Source: Actinocrinis sp035653575 (GTDB taxonomy: Bacteria; Actinomycetota; Actinomycetes; Streptomycetales; Catenulisporaceae). Taken from it: a DNA stretch of 64,000 bases. Positions 43,709 through 52,183 of the stretch are shown here, piece after piece; within the stretch, counting starts at the first letter, position 1; every line of letters begins with the position of its first letter. A model generated the notes under the pieces. That model did not search any database, was not told where the DNA came from, and saw only the letters and a list, made by a program, of their open reading frames with translations. A program made the translations under genes and the position numbers. The stretch spans positions 1-64,000 of the forward strand of contig NZ_DASRBQ010000006.1 in assembly GCF_035653575.1 (NCBI RefSeq). Reading direction: 5' to 3'.

Positions 43709-45486
43709 GCCACGGCCTCCGCTTCCGGCGCCTCGGATGCGACGACCTCATGGGCCTCCGCCTCGGCGACCTCCTCCGCGTGGAACTCCAGCTGCCTGCG
43801 CTTGTTGGGCACCAGGCCCTCCGGCCGGAAGCGCATCATCAGGATCAGCGCGAGGCCGAACAGCAGCAGCTGCTTGTTCTGGAAGAACTGGAACTTGGCC
43901 GGCACCAGGTAGAGCAGCGCCGCGCCGAGCAGCGGACCGCTGATCGTGCCCATGCCGCCGAGCACGACGGCCGCGAGCAGGAACGCGGAGTTCGGCGGGG
44001 CGGACGCGGAGAACAGGTACTGGTCCGGAGTCACCGTGTTGAGCAGGTGCGCGTTGATGGTGCCCGCGAACCCGGCCAGCGCGGCGCCGAGGCCGAAGGC
44101 CAGCAGCTTGAAACGGTAGCCGTGGATGCCCATCGCGCCGGCCGCCGTCTCGTCCTCGCGGATCGCGACCCAGGCGCGGCCGATGCGCGAGTCGTTGACC
44201 CGCGCGAAGATGAACACCACGATCGCCATCGCGACCAGCAGCAGCAGGTAGTAGTTGCCGAACTTGCCGAAGGTCACCCCGAAGAGCTGGTGATTCTTGC
44301 CGAAGTCGTAGCCGAACAGCTTCAGGTCCGGCACGCCGTAGACGCCCTCTGGCCCGTTGGTCAGGTCCGGCCCCGACTGGCCGTTGAGGTTGTTGACCAC
44401 GATCCGGAAGATCTCGCCGAAGCCGAGGGTGACGATCGCCAGGTAGTCGCCGCGCAGCCGAAGCGTCGGGGCGCCGATGATGACGCCCGCGATGATCGAG
44501 ACGCTCACGCCGATCAGGATCTGGCCCCAGAACGGCAGCACCGTGTGCGCGTACCGCGATGACAAGGCACCGGAGACCAGTGCCGCGCTGTATGCGCCGA
44601 CGCCGAGGAACGCGACATATCCGAGGTCGAGCAGGCCGGCGAGACCCACCACGATGTTCAGGCCGAGAGCGACCGTCGCGAAGATCAGGATGTCGTCCGC
44701 GATGGTGTTGTACTGGTCAGAGGTCTGCAGGAACACGAACAGCAGCGCCGCGGCGAACGCGGCCACGGACGTCGCGATCCGGTTCCGCGCGGTCAGCTCG
44801 GTCAGCCGCGCCAGGACCCCGCTGGCGTTCAAGCCCCAGGCTGCGAATCCGACCGCCAGCGCGAAGCCGATGAACTCCTCGGTGAAGCCGGTGGTGATGC
44901 CGTAGTCGGCGATGAACATCGCGAGGATGATCGCGACGAGGATGATCGCCGACTGCGCCCAGAGCGGGATCGACCGCGCCGGGGGCGCGTCGCGCTGGTC
45001 GTCGGGCAGCAGGAAGGACCCGGCGACCGGCAACAGCGTGGCGATCGCGGCGACCCAGGACCCGGAGACCCAGTTCGCCAGGCCGTTGAGCTCGATGGCG
45101 ATGGCCAGCAGGACGTACCAGGTCGAGACGGCGTTCGCCAGGGCCAGGCCGCGCAGCAGCCGCACGTAGCCGCGCGGCGCGAGCCAACGCAGGCCAGGCA
45201 CGCCGTAGACGGGACCGAGCGCGAGGATCAGCAGCACGCTGACGACGAGCGTGATGACCTGGTTGCCGCCCGGATAGCCGGTGACCGACAGGTCGCCGGG
45301 GAAGGACGAGGTCCAGGTCCAGGCAAGGAATGTCGAGACCAGCGAGACGACGGCACCCACCGCGACGAGGGCCTTAGCGATGGCCGGGCTGACCGGGGAA
45401 GTGCCGTCCCTGCGCGCGGCGAGCGGGGTCTGCGGCGGCTGGGAGTCGGCACCCCACTGCGGTGCTTGTTCGGTCATGCCGCTCAC
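43705..45486 (-). CDS. livM: Branched-chain amino acid ABC transporter permease, long form
   Basis: 593 aa, longer than the 300-420 aa usual for LivM. The LivM core occupies roughly 235-570 (GLNIVVGLAGLLDLGYVAFLGVGAY; ATPase contact REDETAAGAMGIHGYRFKLLAF). The first 230 residues add about six membrane segments, a form I believe is common in Streptomyces-type operons. The GTG overlaps the livH stop (GTGA); ATG 45477 is also possible. Confidence 0.9.
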   Translation of the reverse strand: MSGMTEQAPQWGADSQPPQTPLAARRDGTSPVSPAIAKALVAVGAVVSLVSTFLAWTWTSSFPGDLSVTGYPGGNQVITLVVSVLLILALGPVYGVPGLRWLAPRGYVRLLRGLALANAVSTWYVLLAIAIELNGLANWVSGSWVAAIATLLPVAGSFLLPDDQRDAPPARSIPLWAQSAIILVAIILAMFIADYGITTGFTEEFIGFALAVGFAAWGLNASGVLARLTELTARNRIATSVAAFAAALLFVFLQTSDQYNTIADDILIFATVALGLNIVVGLAGLLDLGYVAFLGVGAYSAALVSGALSSRYAHTVLPFWGQILIGVSVSIIAGVIIGAPTLRLRGDYLAIVTLGFGEIFRIVVNNLNGQSGPDLTNGPEGVYGVPDLKLFGYDFGKNHQLFGVTFGKFGNYYLLLLVAMAIVVFIFARVNDSRIGRAWVAIREDETAAGAMGIHGYRFKLLAFGLGAALAGFAGTINAHLLNTVTPDQYLFSASAPPNSAFLLAAVVLGGMGTISGPLLGAALLYLVPAKFQFFQNKQLLLFGLALILMMRFRPEGLVPNKRRQLEFHAEEVAEAEAHEVVASEAPEAEAVA

Positions 45487-46436
45487 GCCCTGTCCGCCAC
45501 GCGTTCGCCGAGCAGACCTTGCGGTCTAACCAGCAGGACGACGATCAGCAGCAGGAACGCCCACACGTCCTGCCACGCGGTACCCCACTGCTGGGTCGCG
45601 TGGTAGCTCGCCAGGACACCGGTGGTCACCTGTTCCGCGATGCCGAGCACCAGGCCGCCGACCATCGCGCCGTAGATGTTGCCGATGCCGCCGAGCACGG
45701 CCGCGGTGAACGCCTTGAGTCCGGCAGAGAAGCCCATGTCGAAGGAGACCTGCCCGAAGCGCAGGCCGTAGGTGATCGCCGCCACCGCCGCGAACGCGGC
45801 GCCGAGGACGAACGCGACGACGATGACGCGATCGGTGTTGATGCCCATCAGCCGGGCAGTGTCAGGGTCTTGAGCGGTGGCTTGCATCGCGCGGCCGGTG
45901 CGGGTCTTCATGACGAAGTACGCGAGGTAGGCCATGCAGGCGAGGGCCACGATCACCGTCAGCAGGTCCGCGCGCTGGATCACCACGCCGCCGAGGTGCC
46001 ACGGCTTGCTGCCGAAGGTCGGGAACTGAAGCGGCGCGGTGACACCGGTATGACCCGGCTGCGGGTACCAGAGGAAGACGAGCTGCTGCAGCAGGATCGA
46101 CACGCCGATGGCGGTGATCAGCGGAGCCAGACGCGGTGCGTTACGCAGTGGCCGGTAGGCGAAGCGTTCCGCGAGGACGGCGATGATCACTGATGCGATC
46201 ATGCCTCCGACCAGCATGATGGGCAGCGCGGCGAGCAGCGGCAGGTGCTGGACCGCGGGGATCCACAGATAGACCGCCAGCGCGCCGAAGCCGCCGAACA
46301 TGAAGAACTCGCCGTGGGCGAAGTTAATCAGCTGGATGATGCCGTAGACCATGGTGTAGCCGACGGCGATCAGTCCGTACATCGCGCCCTGCGCGATGCC
46401 GTTGGTCACCAGCTGAAGGAAGACCGTGGTTGTCAC
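45483..46436 (-). CDS. livH: Branched-chain amino acid ABC transporter permease
   Basis: 317-aa LivH permease. VGYTMVYGIIQLINFAHGEFFMFGGF is the family marker near residue 25, the ATPase-contact segment is MQATAQDPDTARLMGINTDRV, and about eight helices are visible. GTG 46436 has AAGGA 6 nt upstream. It is separated from livJ by about 136 bp containing a strong hairpin. Confidence 0.93.
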   Translation of the reverse strand: MTTTVFLQLVTNGIAQGAMYGLIAVGYTMVYGIIQLINFAHGEFFMFGGFGALAVYLWIPAVQHLPLLAALPIMLVGGMIASVIIAVLAERFAYRPLRNAPRLAPLITAIGVSILLQQLVFLWYPQPGHTGVTAPLQFPTFGSKPWHLGGVVIQRADLLTVIVALACMAYLAYFVMKTRTGRAMQATAQDPDTARLMGINTDRVIVVAFVLGAAFAAVAAITYGLRFGQVSFDMGFSAGLKAFTAAVLGGIGNIYGAMVGGLVLGIAEQVTTGVLASYHATQQWGTAWQDVWAFLLLIVVLLVRPQGLLGERVADRA

Positions 46437-46504
46437 GGGGCGTCCTTCCGGATCGGGACGGGGACGAAATCAAGGAAGCATCGCTGACGAGGTCAAGCAT
46501 GGCC

Positions 46505-46538
46505 GCGCGGAGGGCGCTGTGGTAGCCGCCCTCCGCGC
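46505..46538 (-). terminator. Intercistronic hairpin between livJ and livH
   Basis: GCGCGGAGGGC (46505-46515) pairs perfectly over 11 bp with GCCCTCCGCGC (46528-46538). It has no T tract on the minus strand, so partial termination or 3'-end protection of the livJ message is likely. Either would yield more binding protein than permease. Confidence 0.6.
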
Positions 46539-46572
46539 TTGAGACCGGATGCCTCGTGGAGCCTGCCGAGCG

Positions 46573-47829
46573 TCAGCCGCCGAACGTACCGACCTTGACG
46601 CCGTTGTCCCAGGCGCCGTTCTCGACCTTGTACATGGTCAGCTGCTTGTTCCCGGTGTCACCGAACTGGTCGAAGGACACGTGGCCGGTGACCCCGTCGA
46701 AGGAGACGTTCTGCTCGGCCGCCTCGACCTTCTGCCGGAAGTCGGAGGAGCTGCTGGGCACCTTGCCGCCGTTGGCCGCCACGACCGCCTTGACCGCCTC
46801 GATGATCGACCAGGCCGCGTCGTAGGAGTAACCGCCGTAGACCGCGTACGGAGCCGAGTAGCCGGCCGCGTTGTAGTTCGAGATGAACGTCTTCGCGGAG
46901 GCCAGTGTCGAGATCGGCGCGCCGGGCACGGTGGCGTAGTCACCGTTGGCCGCCGCGGCGCCCGCCAGCTTGATGTAGGTCGGGTCCTGGATACCGTCGC
47001 CGCCCATCAGCGGGATGTTGACGCCGCCGCCCTTGAGCTGCTTGGAAAGGGGACCGGCGACCGGGTACTCACCGCCGTAGTACAGCAGCTGCGCGCCCGA
47101 GCTCTTGACCGCGCTGACCACCGCCGCGAAGTCGGTGCTGGTGTCGGAGACCGTCTGGTTCACCACGACCGTGCCGCCGAGCTTCTTGAACTCCTGGCTG
47201 AAGGTCCCGGCCAGGCCGGCGCCGTAGGTCTTTCCGTCGTTGACCACGGCCACCTTGGTGATCTTCAGGTCGCTGTAGACGTAGTCCGCGGCGAACGGAC
47301 CCTGGACCTTGTCCGTGGTCACCACGCGGAAGTATGACTTGTACGGCCGCACCGGACTGGTCTGCCAGTTCGGGCCCTGTGTCAGCGACGGGTTGGTGTT
47401 GGCCGGCGAGACCTCGGTGACGTTCGCCTGGTCGAACACCTGCTGCATCGACTGCGCGACGCTGGAGTTGAGCGGGCCGACCACGCCGACCACGGCGCTG
47501 TCCGCGACCAGCGCGGTGGCGTTCTGCTGGCCGATCGTCGGGTTCGCCTGGTCGTCCTTGGCCACCAGCTTGAAGGTGACGCCCGGCACCTCGTTGTTCT
47601 TGTTCGCGGTCTTGAGCGCCAGGTCGGTCGAGTTCTGGATGCCCAGACCCAGCGCGGCCAGCGAGCCGGTCAGCGGGGCGTCGACCCCGATCTCCACCAC
47701 CGTGCCGCCGCTGCTGCCGCCGGTGCTGCTGCCGCTCGACGGGCTCCCCCCTCGGGAGCCGCATCCGGCCAGGGTCAGAGCACCGACGGCGATGACCGCG
47801 CTCATCTTGTAGAGCGAAGTGCTTCGCAT
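46573..47829 (-). CDS. livJ: Branched-chain amino acid ABC transporter substrate-binding lipoprotein
   Basis: 418-aa lipoprotein with lipobox LAGC (Cys23) and Gly/Ser tether, then the LivJ-type domain (VEIGVDAPLTGSLAALGLGIQNSTDLALK). ATG 47829 has GGGAGAG upstream; the frame continues to 48018 without a good start. It heads the classical livJHMGF operon. The ligand is probably Leu/Ile/Val by context, but a broader amino-acid range is possible. Confidence 0.92.
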   Translation of the reverse strand: MRSTSLYKMSAVIAVGALTLAGCGSRGGSPSSGSSTGGSSGGTVVEIGVDAPLTGSLAALGLGIQNSTDLALKTANKNNEVPGVTFKLVAKDDQANPTIGQQNATALVADSAVVGVVGPLNSSVAQSMQQVFDQANVTEVSPANTNPSLTQGPNWQTSPVRPYKSYFRVVTTDKVQGPFAADYVYSDLKITKVAVVNDGKTYGAGLAGTFSQEFKKLGGTVVVNQTVSDTSTDFAAVVSAVKSSGAQLLYYGGEYPVAGPLSKQLKGGGVNIPLMGGDGIQDPTYIKLAGAAAANGDYATVPGAPISTLASAKTFISNYNAAGYSAPYAVYGGYSYDAAWSIIEAVKAVVAANGGKVPSSSSDFRQKVEAAEQNVSFDGVTGHVSFDQFGDTGNKQLTMYKVENGAWDNGVKVGTFGG

Positions 47830-48338
47830 AAACGTCTCTCCCTCGTAGTGGCAGGGCACCGGAGGCGGGGGCGTGGTGGCGCCCGCTTCTTCCGACCAAG
47901 CCTCGTAGGCGAATCCGCATGGATTGCGGGAGAGAGTAGTGCGCGGCCTGCTGACTGGGCAGGGGTTTGCTCTACACTTGATCGTCTCGTTATGTGAAAT
48001 CCACGTGTCCCGCCGCACGTAGATCGGTGTATTCGGCGATCACCTGCGATCTTGGCCGAGCCCGCGGCCGCGCGCGAGCCCGGTTCACCCCGTCGGCGTA
48101 CGGCCGTTCGGGTGCGCCCGCAGAAGCCGGCGCGGCGCCGGGCACGGCGGGTGACCAACCGGCGACAAAGGCGGCATAGCCCGCGAGAGATCACGAAACG
48201 GATAACATCGCCGCGCGCGCCTCGATCAGGCGGCGTCTCAGGCAACAAGATGAACACGGTTCTTCCGGTTGCAATATCCAAGTGAAACCATGCGGCGCAG
48301 CAGCCCCTACGCCACGAACGAAGGAAGCGGATCTCTTC
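47830..48338. other. Divergent intergenic region between livJ and the polar amino acid transporter
   Basis: About 509 bp without a supported gene, somewhat richer in A/T than its surroundings near 47980-48010 and 48180-48280, as expected for two promoters facing away from each other. I see no clean palindrome and no convincing GlnR a-site/b-site pair. Confidence 0.4.
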
Positions 48339-49259
48339 ATGCCACAGCTCATCGGGCACCGCGCCGTCGCGGGCGGCGCAATCCTCGCCGCCGCCGCACT
48401 GCTCGCCGCAGGCTGCGCGAGCAACCCGGCCACCTCCGCCGGCTCCGGATCGGGGTCGAGCGCGTCGGCGAGCGCCGGGACCGACCCGAAGTCGCTGGTC
48501 CCGGCGGACGTCAAGGCCAAGGGCACGCTCATCGTGGCCGCCGACGCCTCGTACGCGCCGAACGAGTTCTTCGCCAGCGACGGTAAGACGATCATCGGCA
48601 TGGACGCGGACCTGGCCCAGGCGCTCGGCCAGGAGCTGGGCCTGAAGGTGACCGTGCAGAACGTGACCTTCGACAGCATTCTCGCCGGCATCAGCGCGGG
48701 CAAGTACGACCTGGGCATGTCCTCCTTCACGGACACCAAGGAGCGCGAGGGCGCGGTCGACTTCGTGACCTACTTCTCCGCGGGCAGCTCCCTGATGGTC
48801 AAGGCGGGCAACCCTGAGGGCCTCAAGCCGAACGACCTGTCGCTGTGCGGTAAGACGCTCGCGGTAGAGAAGGGCACCGTGCAGGAGAGCACGGACATCC
48901 CGGCGGACACCAAGACGTGCACCAGCGCCGGAAAGCCGGCGGTCAAGGGCCTGTCCTTCGACGACCAGAACGGGGCCAACCTCGCGCTCTCCAGCGGCCG
49001 CGCGGACGGCGTGCTCGCCGACTCGCCGGTGGCGGCCTACGCGGCGAAGCAGTCCGACGGCAAGTTCGTCATCTCCGGCCAGCCGTACGGCACCGCGCCC
49101 TACGGCATCGCGATGCCCAAGGGCACCGGGATGTCCAACGCGGTCCTCGCCGCGCTCAAGGTGCTGATCTCCAACGGGACCTACACCCAGATCCTCACCA
49201 AGTGGGGCATCCAGGACGGCGCGATCACCAACCCCGTGATCAACGGCGCCACGAGCTGA
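48339..49259 (+). CDS. Polar amino acid ABC transporter substrate-binding lipoprotein
   Basis: 306-aa family 3 solute-binding lipoprotein. Lipobox LAAGC (Cys26) and Ser/Gly tether, then a two-lobed domain starting GTLIVAADASYAPNEFFASDGKTIIGMDADL. Arg and Asp residues of the amino-acid pocket are in place (SSFTDTKEREGAVDFV). First gene of a three-gene operon; ATG has GAAGGAAG upstream. Confidence 0.9.
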   Translation: MPQLIGHRAVAGGAILAAAALLAAGCASNPATSAGSGSGSSASASAGTDPKSLVPADVKAKGTLIVAADASYAPNEFFASDGKTIIGMDADLAQALGQELGLKVTVQNVTFDSILAGISAGKYDLGMSSFTDTKEREGAVDFVTYFSAGSSLMVKAGNPEGLKPNDLSLCGKTLAVEKGTVQESTDIPADTKTCTSAGKPAVKGLSFDDQNGANLALSSGRADGVLADSPVAAYAAKQSDGKFVISGQPYGTAPYGIAMPKGTGMSNAVLAALKVLISNGTYTQILTKWGIQDGAITNPVINGATS

Positions 49260-49266
49260 GTGCTGC

Positions 49267-50256
49267 GTGAGTGAGCAAGTGAGCGAACAAGCCACGACCG
49301 CCGAGGCGGCGCAGCGAGCACGGCCCGAGACCATACGGGCCGTGCCGGTGCGCCACCCCGGCCGGTGGGTGGCGGCGGCGGTCATCGCGGTGCTGCTGGC
49401 GATGTTGCTGAACAACCTCGCCACCAACGTGCGCTGGCAGGGCTGGATCATCGGCCAGTACCTGTTCAACAGCCAGGTGCTGCACGGGGTGGCCGCCACC
49501 CTCTGGCTGACCGTCATCGCGATGATCGTCGGCGTGGTCGGCGGCGTGATCCTGGCCGTGATGCGACTGTCGGACAACCCGATCGTCTCCTCGGCGGCCT
49601 GGGTCTACATCTGGTTCTTCCGCGGCACCCCGCTGCTGGTCCAGCTGTTCTTCTGGTACAACATCGCGGCGCTGTTCCCGACCATCTCCGTCGGCATCCC
49701 GTTCGGCCCCGGCTTCCACACCTGGTCGACCGTCACCCTGGTCACCCCGTTCGCCGCGTCGATCCTCGGCCTCGGCCTCAACGAGGCGGCGTACATGTCG
49801 GAGATCGTGCGCGCGGGCATCATCGCGGTGGACGAGGGCCAGACGGAGGCGGCCTGCGCGCTCGGCATGCGCAGGCTGCTGATCATGCGGCGGATCGTGC
49901 TGCCGCAGGCGATGCGGGTGATCATCCCGCCCACCGGCAACGAGACCATCTCGATGCTGAAGAACACCTCGCTGGTCTCCGTCGTCGCCGGCTTCGACCT
50001 GCTGGTCTCGGTACAGCGGATCTACAACGCCAACTACAAGATCATCCCGCTGCTGGTGGTCGCCTCGATCTGGTATCTGGTGATGACCTCGATCCTGACG
50101 GTGGGTCAGTACTACGTGGAGCGCCACTACGCCCGCGGCTCGGTGCGCAACCTGCCGCCGACGCCGCCGCAGAAGCTGCGCGAGTTCTTCGTGCGCAACT
50201 TCTTCCCACGCCACGCGGTGCCTGCCTCGGCGCCGGCCCGGGGAGGTGACGCGTGA
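49267..50256 (+). CDS. Polar amino acid ABC transporter permease
   Basis: 329-aa HisM/GlnP-type permease. WYIWFFRGTPLLVQLFF-type segment (VYIWFFRGTPLLVQL) and the EAA motif EAACALGMRRLLIMRRIVLPQAMRVI are typical. Five membrane helices in the core plus one near the N-terminus; the C-terminal tail is cytoplasmic. GTG 49267, 8 nt after the binding-protein stop. Confidence 0.9.
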   Translation: MSEQVSEQATTAEAAQRARPETIRAVPVRHPGRWVAAAVIAVLLAMLLNNLATNVRWQGWIIGQYLFNSQVLHGVAATLWLTVIAMIVGVVGGVILAVMRLSDNPIVSSAAWVYIWFFRGTPLLVQLFFWYNIAALFPTISVGIPFGPGFHTWSTVTLVTPFAASILGLGLNEAAYMSEIVRAGIIAVDEGQTEAACALGMRRLLIMRRIVLPQAMRVIIPPTGNETISMLKNTSLVSVVAGFDLLVSVQRIYNANYKIIPLLVVASIWYLVMTSILTVGQYYVERHYARGSVRNLPPTPPQKLREFFVRNFFPRHAVPASAPARGGDA

Positions 50257-51131
50257 CCACCGTGCCCACTCCCGAGGACGGCGCCCTGCCCGAGGCGCAG
50301 ACACAGACGCAGAACGCTGACGTGGCCCCCGCCTCGGCGACGCGCGCGACCACGGCCACCACGACGCCGGTCACGCCGATGGTCGAGGCCCTGGACGTGC
50401 ACAAGTCCTACGGCCGCGTCGAGGTGCTCAAGGGCATCACGCTCAAGGTCATGCCGCGCGAGGTGATGTGCCTGATCGGCCCGTCCGGATCCGGCAAGTC
50501 GACCTTCCTGCGGTGCATCAACCACCTGGAGAAGATCAACGCCGGGCGGCTGAGCGTGGACGGCGAGCTGGTCGGCTACCAGCAGCGCGGCTCGCGCCTG
50601 CACGAGCTGCACGAGCGCGAGGTGGCCCGGCAGCGCACCGAGATCGGCATGGTGTTCCAGCGGTTCAACCTGTTCCCGCACATGACGGCGATCGAGAACA
50701 TCGTCGAGGCGCCGATCCGGGTCAAGGGCGAGCCGAAGGACGCCGCGCGGGCGCACGCCCGCGAACTGCTGGAGAAGGTAGGGCTCGGCGACCGGGCGAC
50801 CGCGTACCCGAACCAGCTGTCCGGCGGTCAGCAGCAGCGGGTCGCGATCGCGCGGGCGCTGGCGATGCGACCGAAGCTGATGCTGTTCGACGAGCCGACC
50901 TCGGCGCTGGACCCTGAGCTTGTCGGCGACGTGCTCGCGGTCATGCGCCAGCTCGCCGACGACGGCATGACCATGATCGTGGTCACCCACGAGATGGGCT
51001 TCGCTCGGGAGGTCGGCGACTCGCTGGTGTTCATGGACGGCGGCGTCGTGGTCGAGCGCGGCAATCCGCGCGAGGTACTGGCCAACCCGCAGCACGAGCG
51101 CACTCGCTCGTTCCTGTCCAAGGTGCTGTGA
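50253..51131 (+). CDS. Polar amino acid ABC transporter ATPase
   Basis: 292-aa GlnQ-type ATPase. Walker A GPSGSGKST (76-84), signature LSGGQQQRVAIARAL, Walker B LMLFDEPTSALDPE, H-loop VTHEMGFAR. The first 43 residues are low complexity. GTG overlaps the permease stop by 4 nt. Confidence 0.93.
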   Translation: MTTVPTPEDGALPEAQTQTQNADVAPASATRATTATTTPVTPMVEALDVHKSYGRVEVLKGITLKVMPREVMCLIGPSGSGKSTFLRCINHLEKINAGRLSVDGELVGYQQRGSRLHELHEREVARQRTEIGMVFQRFNLFPHMTAIENIVEAPIRVKGEPKDAARAHARELLEKVGLGDRATAYPNQLSGGQQQRVAIARALAMRPKLMLFDEPTSALDPELVGDVLAVMRQLADDGMTMIVVTHEMGFAREVGDSLVFMDGGVVVERGNPREVLANPQHERTRSFLSKVL

Positions 51132-51153
51132 CGGGCGGCTAAGCTCGCGAACC

Positions 51154-51186
51154 GAAAGGGCGGACACCAGGCGGGTCCGCCCTTTC
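51154..51186 (+). terminator. Terminator after the polar amino acid transporter operon
   Basis: GAAAGGGCGGAC (51154-51165) pairs over 12 bp with GTCCGCCCTTTC (51175-51186), 22 bp after the ATPase stop. It may also serve the converging response-regulator gene. Confidence 0.75.
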
Positions 51187-51262
51187 GTCTGCCTGCGTTC
51201 TTACGCCGCGCGGCCGTGCCGCTCAGCTAGACACAGCCGCCGCACCTACCCGCCGGCGAGGC

Positions 51263-51901
51263 TCAACCCTCGCTCTTCACCTCGGCCTCGCCGCCCTCAG
51301 CCTTCGGCGCACCGGTTCCGTCGATGACCGCCTGTGCGACCTCACGCATCGTCAGCCGCCGGTCCATCGACGTCTTCTGAATCCAGCGGAACGCCTCCGG
51401 CTCGGTCATCCCGAGCTGCACCTGCAGCAGGCCCTTCGCGCGGTCCACCAGCTTGCGGGTCTCGAACCGCGCGGCGAGGTCGGCGACCTCGTTCTCCAGC
51501 GCGCGCAGCTCCTCGTAGCGGGTGGTGGCCATCTCGATCGCCGGCACCAGGTCCGCCTTCGAGAACGGCTTGACCAGGTAGGCCATCGCCCCGGCGTCGC
51601 GGGCCCGCTCGACCAGCTCGCGCTGGGAGAAGGCGGTCAGCATCAGCACCGGCGCGATCTTCTCGGCGCCGATCCGCTCGGCCGCCGAGATCCCGTCGAG
51701 CACCGGCATCTTCACGTCGAGTATCACCAGGTCGGGCCGGTGCTCGGCGGCCAGCTTCACCGCGTCCTCACCGTTGCCGGCCTGCCCGACGACCTCGTAG
51801 CCCTCTTCCTGCAGCATCTCGGCGAGGTCCATCCGGATCAGGGCCTCGTCCTCGGCGATCACCACACGCTTGCGCGCCTGGCCCTTGTCGTCGGCGGTCA
51901 T
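51263..51901 (-). CDS. pdtaR: ANTAR-domain response regulator, PdtaR-like
   Basis: 212-aa response regulator with an N-terminal receiver (phospho-acceptor Asp62 in LVILDVKMP, conserved Lys111) and a C-terminal ANTAR RNA-binding domain (about 132-192; the AKGLLQVQLGMTEPEAFRW core). It matches M. tuberculosis Rv1626 (PdtaR) and a Streptomyces neighbour of pyk in organisation. Phosphorylation by a PdtaS-type kinase, not present here, would turn on antitermination through paired hairpins in target leaders. 20-residue acidic tail. Confidence 0.92.
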   Translation of the reverse strand: MTADDKGQARKRVVIAEDEALIRMDLAEMLQEEGYEVVGQAGNGEDAVKLAAEHRPDLVILDVKMPVLDGISAAERIGAEKIAPVLMLTAFSQRELVERARDAGAMAYLVKPFSKADLVPAIEMATTRYEELRALENEVADLAARFETRKLVDRAKGLLQVQLGMTEPEAFRWIQKTSMDRRLTMREVAQAVIDGTGAPKAEGGEAEVKSEG

Positions 51902-52011
51902 GTCGGCTGCCCCTCGTCGTCTTAACCCTGCACTGCTCGTCTGCCGCCAAGCTTAGTGGACGGGCAACCGGGAGGCCGGGGCTCTCCACCATCCGGTATG
52001 CTGCGACTCGC

Positions 52012-52085
52012 GCCCTGGTATTCCAATCGGCAGAGAAAGCGGTCTCAAACACCGTATAGTGTGGGTTCGAGTCCCACCCAGGGCA
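52012..52085 (+). tRNA. tRNA-Leu-like gene, anticodon CAA, short variable loop
   Basis: 74-nt cloverleaf: acceptor GCCCTGG/CCAGGGC, then a Leu-style D arm of 3 bp (TTC/GAA) with an 11-nt loop CAATCGGCAGA containing GG. Anticodon stem GCGGT/ACCGT with loop CTCAAAC gives anticodon CAA (UUG codons, Leu). The variable loop is only ATAGT; the T arm is GTGGG-TTCGAGT-CCCAC; discriminator A. No CCA is encoded. Leucine tRNAs normally have a long variable arm, which is absent. A -10-like TATGCT (51998-52003) lies 8 nt upstream. Confidence 0.78.
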
Positions 52086-52132
52086 CTTATACAGTCTGAG
52101 CTCGGGAGCCGGCGAAATCCCGGGAAACACAA

Positions 52133-52163
52133 CGGGCCGGTCCGAATTACTCGGACCGGCCCG
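52133..52163 (-). terminator. pyk transcription terminator
   Basis: CGGGCCGGTCCGA (52133-52145) pairs with TCGGACCGGCCCG (52151-52163), a 13-bp perfect stem, followed on the minus strand by the T-rich TTGTGTTT; 21 bp after the pyruvate kinase stop. Confidence 0.8.
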
Positions 52164-52183
52164 CGGCGTTGAAGCCCGTGGGC

